The notes beneath the pieces were generated by a model. The model was given only the letters and a program-made list of their open reading frames with translations. It was not told the origin of the DNA and did not search any database. Position numbers and translations under genes: made by a program. Positions 17,897-25,060 of a DNA stretch of 64,000 bases are shown one piece after another. The stretch comes from Gallibacter pasteurianus_A (lineage in GTDB: Bacteria > Bacillota > Clostridia > Peptostreptococcales > Anaerovoracaceae), in assembly GCA_963596005.1 (NCBI GenBank), contig CAVBJF010000003.1, positions 56,328-120,327 on the forward strand, written 5' to 3'. How positions within the stretch are numbered: position 1 is the stretch's first letter; each line of letters begins with the position of its first letter.

Positions 17897-18304
17897 TCAA
17901 TCTCCAATAAGTTTTTCGATTTCTTCTCTGCTATATTCTCTACCGCTTTTCGCTATATTCTTCGGTTTATCTTTAATATCCTCGCTTGCAGGAGTATCCG
18001 AAACGAGCATTTTGCGAATTTCCTCAAGCACATCGTTTTCTGTTTCTTCCTCGACTTGCTCTGCCTCTTTTCTTTTTGAATTCTCACCGCAACTGCATTT
18101 CTTATCGCTTTTATTTTGTTTCCGTCCCATAAAATATTGCTCGTCAATCTTGCAGTCGATGCTTTTTAGCATTTTATTTCTCTTGGTCGCCTTGACAAGC
18201 CATACTATAAATCCAATAATTGCGATTATTGCTATCGCTACTACAGCAATCGCAATTATGAGATCTACACGGTCTATATCTAATGTCATATGTATGCTTC
18301 CCAT
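17897..18304 (-). CDS. Small single-span membrane protein of unknown function
   Basis: A 135-residue protein not assigned to a family. A short N-terminus precedes one strong membrane segment (about 14-38, Ile/Ala/Val-rich). A basic cytoplasmic stretch (KATKRNK) follows, with a Cys pair KCSCGEN at about 68-74, and then an acidic tail (VEEETENDVLEEIRKML). The ATG has an AGGAG site. A promoter lies 50-80 bp upstream. It precedes the zinc-ribbon membrane protein gene by 29 bp, so the two are likely co-transcribed and may act together; that is inference from order only. Confidence 0.72.
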   Translation of the reverse strand: MGSIHMTLDIDRVDLIIAIAVVAIAIIAIIGFIVWLVKATKRNKMLKSIDCKIDEQYFMGRKQNKSDKKCSCGENSKRKEAEQVEEETENDVLEEIRKMLVSDTPASEDIKDKPKNIAKSGREYSREEIEKLIGD

Positions 18305-18355
18305 AAGTTAATCCTCTCCTTTTTGGATGTTTTTAAATTTGGATAAACTATCAAT

Positions 18356-18384
18356 ATTATACTATATCGGCAAATTTTATGCAA
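18356..18384 (-). promoter_or_regulatory. Predicted promoter of the small membrane protein operon
   Basis: TATAAT (18356-18361) on the minus strand with a weaker TTGCAT (18379-18384) 17 bp upstream. It is about 50 bp before the 17897-18304 gene start. Confidence 0.6.
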
Positions 18385-18450
18385 TGCTATCAGCTTAGAT
18401 TGCTTCTTGGTGCCGATACCGATTCTATGCTGCTTGGAGTTAAGGAAATA

Positions 18451-18480
18451 AAAAAATATCGCCTTAAGCGATATTTTTTT
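18451..18480. terminator. Bidirectional terminator-type hairpin at the left edge of island 1
   Basis: A perfect AAATATCGC/GCGATATTT stem with a 5-nt CTTAA loop is flanked by an A-run on the left and a T-run on the right, so it can terminate in either direction. In the ancestral chromosome it probably ended transcription from the right. It is the last clearly chromosomal feature before the serine-recombinase element. Confidence 0.8.
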
Positions 18481-18484
18481 CGTG

Positions 18485-18562
18485 GTGCGGATGTTCATAA
18501 GGGATTTGGTAAAATACAGTTTTACCGATAGCCGAACATCATATTCAAACAAGAATCCGCAC
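18485..18562. repeat. Inverted repeat pair GTGCGGAT ... ATCCGCAC at left end of element
   Basis: Perfect 8-bp arms at 18485-18492 and 18555-18562 lie between the chromosomal terminator and tnpV. Their position suits a recombinase-binding end site, but no binding consensus is known to me. A smaller hairpin GGTAAAA/TTTTACC lies between them. Confidence 0.45.
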
Positions 18563-18577
18563 ATTCGTCTTTTCATT

Positions 18578-18610
18578 TTGTATTCGGTATAATGAAGTTA
18601 CCAAATACAA
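18578..18610 (+). promoter_or_regulatory. tnpV promoter -10 box inside a 12-bp inverted repeat (operator candidate)
   Basis: TATAAT at 18588-18593 is enclosed by TTGTATTCGGTA (18578-18589) and TACCAAATACAA (18599-18610), which pair at 11 of 12 positions. The right arm ends at the AAGGAGG ribosome-binding site of tnpV. A repressor bound here would cover both the -10 box and the start of the message. The -35 box is weak. Confidence 0.5.
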
Positions 18611-18622
18611 GGAGGCTTTGAT

Positions 18623-18997
18623 ATGAAAACAATTTTTGAAAATAACGGCGGTACTTATATGCAGGTCGGCGATTATTTATTGCCTAATCTTTCGTTACCG
18701 GCGGAAGAAAAAGAAACGAATATCGGTGTATGGGCAATGAGGCACAAACGATATTTGAAACAAAATCATAAAGTCCGTTACTACAATTTGCTGACAAGCG
18801 GTAAGCTCAATTCATATCTTGCTAACATCGAAGAACAGGCTCAAAATCTTTTTTCTCGGTTGGTAAAAGACCTTGCCGAAAAAGAAAATGTTACGGAAAA
18901 ATTGAAATCGGATAATCCAATGTTGTGGGTGCAAAAGATGAACAACATCCGCAATCGAGCAACAGAAATCGTTAATGAGCAAGTGATATATAGCTAA
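18623..18997 (+). CDS. tnpV: Transposon-encoded protein TnpV
   Basis: A 124-residue protein of the TnpV family found in Tn4451-like and related elements of Clostridia. The family core includes YLPNLSLPAEE-like and RHKRYLKQNHKVRYYNLLTSGKL segments, the latter at about residues 48-70. Its role is not established; it usually accompanies the large serine recombinase. The ATG has an AAGGAGG site at ideal spacing. A terminator follows directly. It is separated from the recombinase gene by the whole cargo, whereas the two are closer in simpler elements. Confidence 0.85.
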   Translation: MKTIFENNGGTYMQVGDYLLPNLSLPAEEKETNIGVWAMRHKRYLKQNHKVRYYNLLTSGKLNSYLANIEEQAQNLFSRLVKDLAEKENVTEKLKSDNPMLWVQKMNNIRNRATEIVNEQVIYS

Positions 18998-19000
18998 GAA

Positions 19001-19049
19001 AAAGGCACAACTTACGGAGAAAAGTTCCGTAGGCTGTGCCTTAATTTTA
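19001..19049 (+). terminator. Terminator after tnpV
   Basis: A 16-bp stem with two mismatches (19002-19017 with 19027-19042) is followed by AATTTTAT. It lies immediately after the tnpV stop and points toward the end of the opposing cargo operon. Confidence 0.75.
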
Positions 19050-19127
19050 TTTGTCTGATTAAAATGTATAATCTTAGCGAGCAGACCATTTGGTTATCCA
19101 AACGGTAAAATAATCGTTAGGGAGACC

Positions 19128-19511
19128 CTAAGACCTGTCCTCATCAATATATATAAATGATTGTGGTGGCTGCTTTATTCCGAAGTCAATTAGTGTTTTA
19201 GGGGTATCATATTTTTTGAATTCACCAAGTTTATATGCGTAAGCATTTTTGCACCCTTTAAAATATGCTCTGAATTTCGCTCTGGAAATGCCTGCTTCCT
19301 TTTTGGTAAGTTCCCATAACGGAGAAGGCTTTAAAGACAGTGTTTCAGTGACAGTTACTTCTCCTATAATTTGTTGTTCGGGGCTGGAGGAGTAAACGAT
19401 TATTTTATCGACATTTTTTTTTGCGAGATGTTTGCGAAACTCATATTTTTTTGTTCCGTTGAATATTCGATTGGAATATTCAGGCTTAATTGATAAAAGA
19501 ATTGTACTCAT
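19128..19511 (-). CDS. ASCH-domain protein (predicted RNA-binding)
   Basis: A 127-residue single-domain protein of the ASCH/PUA-like superfamily (COG4933 type). The family start MSTILLSIKPEYSNRIFNGT and the KKYEFRK block are visible, with IIVYSSSPEQQIIGEV as the central strand and a C-terminal AYAYKLGEFKKYDTP. ASCH domains are predicted to bind RNA or modified nucleotides, and some have hydrolase activity; that is family knowledge. It is the last gene of the minus-strand cargo operon, 6 bp after the PIN-GNAT-PUA/EVE gene. That protein also ends in a PUA-like domain, so the two probably act on the same kind of target. Confidence 0.83.
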   Translation of the reverse strand: MSTILLSIKPEYSNRIFNGTKKYEFRKHLAKKNVDKIIVYSSSPEQQIIGEVTVTETLSLKPSPLWELTKKEAGISRAKFRAYFKGCKNAYAYKLGEFKKYDTPKTLIDFGIKQPPQSFIYIDEDRS

Positions 19512-19517
19512 TTACAG

Positions 19518-20360
19518 CTACCTCACAACATATATTTCAGTATTTGAATCATTTAATATTGAATCGAAATCACTGTCTGATATCAAATCAAAAGGACGAG
19601 GTCCGTTATTTTGAGCAACTATACCGCTATTCCATAGGTATGACAAATTTAATCTCTTAGAAAGACTTTTTACATAAATAAACTTGATGACTAATAAGGA
19701 ATTCCCTTTTGTGCGCCAAAAATCTTCAAGCTCCTCTGAAGAAAAAACCGTCCTATTTTCACAATATTTCAAGAATTCTTCCTTATTTTTGAAATCGTAT
19801 GCAATCTCGTCAATTATGCCGATTGTACTGATAACGGATCCATATGCTTTTCTCCCGGGAGTAGTGCCTTTTCTGTATAACACAAGAAAATCTCCCGGTT
19901 TCATATTCCTTTTGTAGGAAAATGATATATATACTTTTTGAAGTGCATATTTTTGCGGCTGTTCACCGAGAAAATCCACCTCGTTTTCTGTTTTTAATTG
20001 TGAATCCGGTAAAAGCGGAGTATGGTATTTTGCCTCAATTGGCAAGAAAAACTTTTGATGTGAATATTCTAAATTAGGAAAATTCTGTTTAGGAGTTAAA
20101 GTGTCATTATAAATTCCTAACCTTTTCACAAGAACAACTTCTTCTTTACCATTTGTTTGTTTAATTCCATGTTCGTAAAATCCCCATCTTACCAATAAAT
20201 CATATAGTGCTTTTAATTCGGGGCGATCCATAAAGAGAGTTACATAAATTTCTTGTAAATGACGTTCAATGGCATTGTCAAAAATTATTTTGATAAATCT
20301 TTCACCAAGTCGGAATCCTGATGCTTCAACCTTAAATGTACCGACTTTGAGTCGGCGCAT
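19518..20360 (-). CDS. GNAT plus PUA/EVE-like part of a frameshifted PIN-GNAT protein
   Basis: The 280 codons from the ATG encode the C-terminal part of a GNAT acetyltransferase-like domain (RRLKVGTFKVEASGFRLGER, then YVTLFMDRPELKALYDLLVR) and a PUA/EVE/ASCH-like domain (about 85-280, with KVYISFSYKRNMKPGDFLVL). The reading frame stays open upstream to 20444 and encodes FLYLKTEDENENYND, which continues the end of the PIN frame, GEILAF, in the adjacent frame. The ATG at 20360 has no ribosome-binding site. One base appears to be missing near 20415-20425, so this is the back half of one gene. It could be translated only after a -1 shift or by internal initiation. Confidence 0.75.
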   Translation of the reverse strand: MRRLKVGTFKVEASGFRLGERFIKIIFDNAIERHLQEIYVTLFMDRPELKALYDLLVRWGFYEHGIKQTNGKEEVVLVKRLGIYNDTLTPKQNFPNLEYSHQKFFLPIEAKYHTPLLPDSQLKTENEVDFLGEQPQKYALQKVYISFSYKRNMKPGDFLVLYRKGTTPGRKAYGSVISTIGIIDEIAYDFKNKEEFLKYCENRTVFSSEELEDFWRTKGNSLLVIKFIYVKSLSKRLNLSYLWNSGIVAQNNGPRPFDLISDSDFDSILNDSNTEIYVVR

Positions 20361-20413
20361 AGGTTTGAACGCGGGGCTTATATCATTGTAATTTTCATTT
20401 TCGTCCTCAGTTT

Positions 20414-21037
20414 TTAAATATAGAAAGCCAGGATTTCTCCCCGGTCATTACGGCTAACATAAGCTTCTTCATCGCATTTTTTTGAAAACCACCTTTCAAA
20501 TCCAGGATAGGCTTCTCTAAAAGTATCAAAAAAGGCATTTTTCACATCTATTTTTCCGAAAACCTCTTTTCTAACGGATAAAAACTTATACTCAATTAAG
20601 TCAGGATTTTCTGCTGTAGCTTTTGTGATGAAAGCATTTATCGTGAATACTTTATCTGCAATCCCAAGCTTTTGGGCTTTTATACGCATTTTGCGATCTT
20701 CGGTTATAATAATATCGGCTCTGCCGCAATACAATTCAAACAATAATTGATTGTCTATTATATCATTATCTGTTTTTGGAGTATCATCCAACAGCTTTTT
20801 GAAATCTGAAGATTGTATTGCGACGCTCTTCATTTGTGTATATGCTGCCAATTTCGCATCATATAATGCTTGAATTTGTTCGCTGGAATATTTTCTTAGT
20901 TCATTAACAGTATAAGGATGGATTATCTTTTCATAATGTAAAACATCTAACCAATGGAACAACTGACCTATGGATAAATTTGTTGCCTTTACATTTTCTC
21001 GATGAATAACAATATTTGTGTCTAGCAATGCTCTCAT
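20414..21037 (-). CDS. PIN-domain nuclease part of a frameshifted PIN-GNAT-PUA/EVE protein
   Basis: A 207-residue N-terminal PIN ribonuclease domain. The Mg2+-binding acidic residues expected for the fold are visible: Asp6 in LLDTNIV, Glu46 in VNELRK, Asp92/Asp95 in TDNDIIDNQ and Asp114 in ITEDRK. After the PIN domain comes the first part of the GNAT-like domain (about 160-207, EEAYVSRNDRGEILAF), and then the frame ends at TAA. The next frame continues the same domain without loss, so the full protein would be about 500 residues. PIN domains cleave RNA, often tRNA, in toxin systems. The gene starts 16 bp after the P-loop protein stop in the same operon. Confidence 0.8.
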   Translation of the reverse strand: MRALLDTNIVIHRENVKATNLSIGQLFHWLDVLHYEKIIHPYTVNELRKYSSEQIQALYDAKLAAYTQMKSVAIQSSDFKKLLDDTPKTDNDIIDNQLLFELYCGRADIIITEDRKMRIKAQKLGIADKVFTINAFITKATAENPDLIEYKFLSVRKEVFGKIDVKNAFFDTFREAYPGFERWFSKKCDEEAYVSRNDRGEILAFYI

Positions 21038-21053
21038 TTAAAAATCACTTCCT

Positions 21054-21620
21054 TTATATAACCGATATTATTTTATTTACATCAGATTCGTCAAATTTCA
21101 TTTTATGTGTAACAAGAGAAATGTTTAATTCTTTTGCAATTTTTTTGGCTTGTAAATTTTCGGTATCTGATAATATCTTGATTTCTTTTAAAGAATATTT
21201 TTTATTATCACGACTTTGCAAATTATCAATAATTATATCTGCATTAGCTTCTAACAAAATAATTTTCGATAAGTGGATTTCTCTATACACAAAATCAGGC
21301 AAAATCTCAACTTCATTGGTCGAATTGAAAATGCAAAAATGTCCAGCCAATATTAGTTTTGGTGAATTGATTATTATTTCATTAACTGCATCAATCAATA
21401 ACTGTTGATTAAAATCTTTATCTTTAACTACCTTGTTTGCGCCGTGTTTTTCACCATTCTTTTCGCTTATTAAATCGCCCGAAGAAAAAGCAGGAATATT
21501 TAAAAGATTTTTGAGTTTGTTACACAAAGTACTTTTTCCTACACCATACGCTCCTGCGATAAAAACAACACCCTCATTCACGATATATAACCTTCTTTCA
21601 TAGATACTATTAATTGTCAT
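21054..21620 (-). CDS. P-loop NTPase (AAA/kinase-like), cargo operon
   Basis: A 188-residue P-loop protein with Walker A GAYGVGKST (23-31), a possible lid region at SRDNKKYSLKEIK and LILAGHF as the second beta strand. The layout resembles small nucleotide or RNA kinases and short AAA ATPases; no precise family is clear. I give the ATG at 21620, which lies inside the end of the methyltransferase gene (11-bp overlap). A GTG at complement 21579-21581 has a better AGAAGG ribosome-binding site and gives a 175-residue protein starting just before the first strand. It sits between methyltransferase 2 and the PIN-GNAT gene, so it links the two halves of the operon. Confidence 0.72.
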   Translation of the reverse strand: MTINSIYERRLYIVNEGVVFIAGAYGVGKSTLCNKLKNLLNIPAFSSGDLISEKNGEKHGANKVVKDKDFNQQLLIDAVNEIIINSPKLILAGHFCIFNSTNEVEILPDFVYREIHLSKIILLEANADIIIDNLQSRDNKKYSLKEIKILSDTENLQAKKIAKELNISLVTHKMKFDESDVNKIISVI

Positions 21621-22563
21621 TAGTAAATCTTACTAATTCTCTTATAATGTCTTTTACAACTGGCACAACCACTGTATTTCCGCATTGTTTATACATACTT
21701 TTCATCGGAATATCGGGAAAAGCAAACGATTTAGGAAATCCCTGCAATGCAAGACATTCTTGCGGTGTGACAGTTCTGATTCCGAAATTATCCTTTATAA
21801 TCGGGACACGGTTGTACCAAGTTCCCATATTGGCTTTAAGCGTAAAAGATATTCCGTCTTTACTCTTTTGAATGCCGTAATCCGAAAATCTGTATATTTG
21901 ATTTTCATCTGTAATTGCTGCATTCATTTTTTGATACTGTACGGAATTTTCGGACAGATAAAATTTATCGTCAGCTTTTACCGAACGGTCAATAATATCA
22001 AAAATATGTTTTTTCAGAGGTTGTTCTTCGGGAAAACGAAAACGATTGCACATTCTATAATCCTTAAATGCAACTATATATGTTCTTGTTCTGTGTTGCG
22101 GGATTCCGTAATTGCAAGCGTCTGCAATGAGGTATCGTATAAAATAATCCCTCTCGGAAAGCTCATTGTGTATGCGATTAAAGGTTTTGCCGTTATCGTG
22201 TTCCGTAAGATTTGCGACATTTTCAAGGAAAATAATTTCAGGCTGTTTAGCATCTGCTATTCTCATTATTTCGAAGAAAAGATTTCCTCTTTCGTCGGCA
22301 AAACCTTTCTTATTACCGCATATCGAAAACGATTGACACGGGAATCCTGCGGTGAGAATATCAAAATCCGGTATATCATCTGCACTGATTTTTCTTATAT
22401 CGCATTCGGTCAATACCGTATTAGGAAAATTGTATCTGTATGTTTTGCAGGCGTCTTTATCAATTTCGTTTGCCCATACAATTTCAAATCCCGCTTGCTT
22501 AAAAGCTAAGTCGATTCCGCCGATGCCGGAAAATAAACTGCATACCCTATATTTATCTTTCAT
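21610..22563 (-). CDS. DNA (cytosine-5-)methyltransferase 2
   Basis: A 317-residue C5 methyltransferase with all key motifs: I (SLFSGIGGIDLAF, 9-21), IV with catalytic Cys76 in GFPCQSFS, VI ENVAN, VIII QHRTRTYIVAF, IX RTVTPQECLALQGFP and X KQCGNTVVVP. The target recognition region (about 180-265) differs from that of methyltransferase 1, so the two probably do not methylate exactly the same sequence or strand. It starts at the last base of the endonuclease gene and overlaps the P-loop gene by 11 bp. The family is certain; the specificity is not. Confidence 0.93.
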   Translation of the reverse strand: MKDKYRVCSLFSGIGGIDLAFKQAGFEIVWANEIDKDACKTYRYNFPNTVLTECDIRKISADDIPDFDILTAGFPCQSFSICGNKKGFADERGNLFFEIMRIADAKQPEIIFLENVANLTEHDNGKTFNRIHNELSERDYFIRYLIADACNYGIPQHRTRTYIVAFKDYRMCNRFRFPEEQPLKKHIFDIIDRSVKADDKFYLSENSVQYQKMNAAITDENQIYRFSDYGIQKSKDGISFTLKANMGTWYNRVPIIKDNFGIRTVTPQECLALQGFPKSFAFPDIPMKSMYKQCGNTVVVPVVKDIIRELVRFTNDN

Positions 22564-23654
22564 TATTTTATAAATCTGACTTGCAAATTCAGCTTGACAT
22601 AATATTTTTCGTTTTCTTTATATATCGAGCCGAATTCGTGACGGGATGTACTTGCGGTTTCAAACTTGGTATTGTTTATCAAATAAGTTTCAAACTCATT
22701 TCTGTTAAACAAATGATAGCACAATACTTCTCCGTCTTCTCTGACTATTATGTATCCACCCGTAGCGTCGGCAATACCGTCCCAAACTTTCGACGGAAGC
22801 ATACCGAGCGCACATTCTGCAAGAAACTTTTTGAACTTGTACTCATAAAACGGATGACCTTTTGATAAATCATATCCGATTGGATTATGCTTATTCAATA
22901 ATTCAAGCGAGTTATTTACGGTATTAACTCCGGATGAATAATACTCTTTAAGCATATAAGCACAAATTTTAGGAAGGTCGCCGTCAATCAACTGTAAATT
23001 GCTCTCGAAAATATCGTTATCCATAGAACAATACTCTATGTCGCAATCACAACCGGCGAGAAATTCAAATTTGTCTTTGAATTTCTTGGAACAAGTATTA
23101 AAGCCGTTCATCACATCATCGTTTACATTACCGGTTACTTCGAAAACAAAATTTGTCGTTTTACCTGCATTAACAAGCGTGGACGGACTTCCGAGTCTTG
23201 ATTTTATACTGAATCCCTGAACGGTTTCGTAACCTGTGTTTATATCATGAATTTTAATCCGAATATCTGCTTTATCGGTCGATTTTGCTTTAAGCACGCC
23301 TATATTCAGTCGCTCTAAAAATTCTTCGGTATCCTGCGATTCAAAAGATGATTTATTTGCATTGACTATTTCATTGTAAAGATTATCGGCGGCAGTCTTG
23401 AATTCATTACAGGGTAAAGTAAGCAACACATTTTCGGTATCCGTTTTGACAACAGATACGGTATCCTCGACTTTGTTAATTCTGAATTCCAATGTGCCTA
23501 TAGGTTCGGTACGGATGATATTGATTATGTTATAAAACATATCATCTTTTTTATTCAATTCGGCATCCGCCGCATATAATTTCTTTATTTCAAGCAAATG
23601 AAGAAAAGCATAGATTTCACTCCATTCGCCTTTATTTCCCGAAAGTTTAGGCAT
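22563..23654 (-). CDS. HpaII-family type II restriction endonuclease
   Basis: A 363-residue protein that I assign to the HpaII restriction endonuclease family (R.HpaII, recognition CCGG, is of similar length). The N-terminus LSGNKGEWSEIYAFLHLL and the central GFSIKSRLGSPSTLVNAG segment, with its catalytic-looking Asp/Glu-Lys arrangement, fit the family. I moved the start to the ATG at complement 23652-23654 because it has an AAGGAGG site; a further upstream start would add 15 residues that overlap methyltransferase 1. Overlaps of 8 bp and 1 bp with the two flanking methyltransferase genes show tight coupling. The CCGG specificity is by family only. Confidence 0.82.
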   Translation of the reverse strand: MPKLSGNKGEWSEIYAFLHLLEIKKLYAADAELNKKDDMFYNIINIIRTEPIGTLEFRINKVEDTVSVVKTDTENVLLTLPCNEFKTAADNLYNEIVNANKSSFESQDTEEFLERLNIGVLKAKSTDKADIRIKIHDINTGYETVQGFSIKSRLGSPSTLVNAGKTTNFVFEVTGNVNDDVMNGFNTCSKKFKDKFEFLAGCDCDIEYCSMDNDIFESNLQLIDGDLPKICAYMLKEYYSSGVNTVNNSLELLNKHNPIGYDLSKGHPFYEYKFKKFLAECALGMLPSKVWDGIADATGGYIIVREDGEVLCYHLFNRNEFETYLINNTKFETASTSRHEFGSIYKENEKYYVKLNLQVRFIK

Positions 23655-24651
23655 TATCAAGTACCTCCTTAATTTGTTTTGCGATAGCTTCGATAACATT
23701 TACGGTTACGCTGTTTCCGAATTGTTTATAAAGATGAACATCGGCAAGCGGAAGGTTAAATGTATCCGGAAAGCCCTGTAATCGAGCCCATTCTCTCGGC
23801 GTCATTTTTCTGATACCTTCCTTATTGACTTCGCCTTTAATGTGTGTTGTCGGTGTTAAATCTTTTTGTCGTTTATCAATCAGCAGATTGCGTTCTCGGC
23901 CCATTCCGCCGCATACAATAGCCCCGGCAATACCGTCCCATTCACGAATTTCATATCCGAAACCGTTACCTTTTGCCGCATGACGGGCTTTGTGTCTTCT
24001 CAGCGTTTCCACATAGACATCGCTTAAATAATACTTAGCCGGTACGGGTTTTTCCTCAATAATATCTTTCAGCCTTTTTGTATCATCCGTTGATTTTGGA
24101 AATTCAAATTTTTCGGGTGCAATATCATTTCTGAAAGCCACAATATATATTCTTTCTCTGTTCTGGGGAACTCCGAAATCTTTACTGTTAAGTACATCAC
24201 TGAAAACTTTATAGCCCAAATCTTCAAAAGTTTTTTTAATTATTTCAAATGTTCTTCCTCTGTCGTGAATCTTTAATCCCTTGACATTCTCACAAAAAAT
24301 AACCTTTGGTTTGTCTGCTTCGCAAATTCTCGCAACATCAAGAAACAAAGTGCCTCGGCAAAGGCCTTTATAATTATCATCAAATCCTTGTCTTTTTCCC
24401 GCAAGACTGAATGCTTGGCAAGGAAAACCGGCAAGACAAATGTCAAATTGCGGAATATCGGTTTCGTTTATCTTTGTTATATCTCCCGCAATTTCAAAAT
24501 CATCTTTGAAATTTGCCTTGTATGTTTTTTGAGCATACTCATCCCATTCGCTTACAAAAACCGTACTTATTTCATCACCGAAGGCTCGTTCAAATCCGAG
24601 ACGAATTCCGCCGATTCCCGCAAATAAATCTATTGATTTATATTTAGCCAT
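23647..24651 (-). CDS. DNA (cytosine-5-)methyltransferase 1
   Basis: A 334-residue C5 methyltransferase: motif I DLFAGIGGIRLGF (8-20), motif IV AGFPCQAFSLAG with catalytic Cys78, motif VI ENVKG, motif VIII QNRERIYIVAF, motif IX MTPREWARLQGFPDTF and motif X KQFGNSVTVN. It lies between Vsr and the HpaII-like endonuclease, each with an 8-bp overlap, the usual place for the cognate methyltransferase. It is the better candidate for protecting the endonuclease site. It shares little sequence with methyltransferase 2 outside the motifs. Confidence 0.94.
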   Translation of the reverse strand: MAKYKSIDLFAGIGGIRLGFERAFGDEISTVFVSEWDEYAQKTYKANFKDDFEIAGDITKINETDIPQFDICLAGFPCQAFSLAGKRQGFDDNYKGLCRGTLFLDVARICEADKPKVIFCENVKGLKIHDRGRTFEIIKKTFEDLGYKVFSDVLNSKDFGVPQNRERIYIVAFRNDIAPEKFEFPKSTDDTKRLKDIIEEKPVPAKYYLSDVYVETLRRHKARHAAKGNGFGYEIREWDGIAGAIVCGGMGRERNLLIDKRQKDLTPTTHIKGEVNKEGIRKMTPREWARLQGFPDTFNLPLADVHLYKQFGNSVTVNVIEAIAKQIKEVLDNA

Positions 24652-25060
24652 TTTTACTTTTTACCGTCCTCTCAATTTCATCGGCACACGCCTGCAAATT
24701 TTTCTTAATATCATTGCCCCAAAATCTCAGCACAGTCCAACCCGTGCTTTTGAGTTCCTCATTCACTTCTTTATCTCTGGCAATGTTTCTTTCAATTTTG
24801 GGAATCCAAAAATCCTGATGTGATTTGAATTCCTTTTTCTTATTATCCCAATCATAACCGTGCCAAAATTCACTGTCACAAAATACCGCAACTTTTTTGC
24901 CAATAAAAACAATATCCGGTTTACCGAACACTTTCTTGGAATTCTTTTGGTAGCGTAAACCTCTTGACCAAAGTTCCTTCCTAAGCATAACTTCTATCTT
25001 TGTGTCTTTGGACTTAACTTGGTGCATATTGTATGATATTTGTTCTTTGGTTTTATGCAT
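24644..25060 (-). CDS. vsr: Very short patch repair endonuclease Vsr
   Basis: Vsr nicks DNA at T:G mismatches left when 5-methylcytosine deaminates, starting repair. The 138 residues include the N-terminal QVKSKDTKIEVMLRKELWSR, the catalytic Asp49 in FGKPDIVFIGKK, DSEFWHG (62-68) and PKIERNIARDKEVNEEL. I moved the start to the ATG at 25060 (MHKTKEQISYN), the usual Vsr beginning; an upstream in-frame ATG adds 18 residues from the HTH gene. It overlaps the HTH gene and methyltransferase 1 by 8 bp each. Its presence supports active C5 methylation by the operon. Confidence 0.92.
   Translation of the reverse strand: MHKTKEQISYNMHQVKSKDTKIEVMLRKELWSRGLRYQKNSKKVFGKPDIVFIGKKVAVFCDSEFWHGYDWDNKKKEFKSHQDFWIPKIERNIARDKEVNEELKSTGWTVLRFWGNDIKKNLQACADEIERTVKSKNG

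Noticed and set aside
18286..18576. 96-residue minus-strand reading frame
   Set aside because: It runs through the promoter at 18356-18384 and the terminator at 18451-18480, has no family features and no convincing ribosome-binding site.
20405..20430. Programmed -1 frameshift in the PIN-GNAT gene
   Set aside because: No X-XXY-YYZ slippery heptamer is present in the PIN frame at the junction and no obvious downstream pseudoknot was seen, so a plain indel is preferred.
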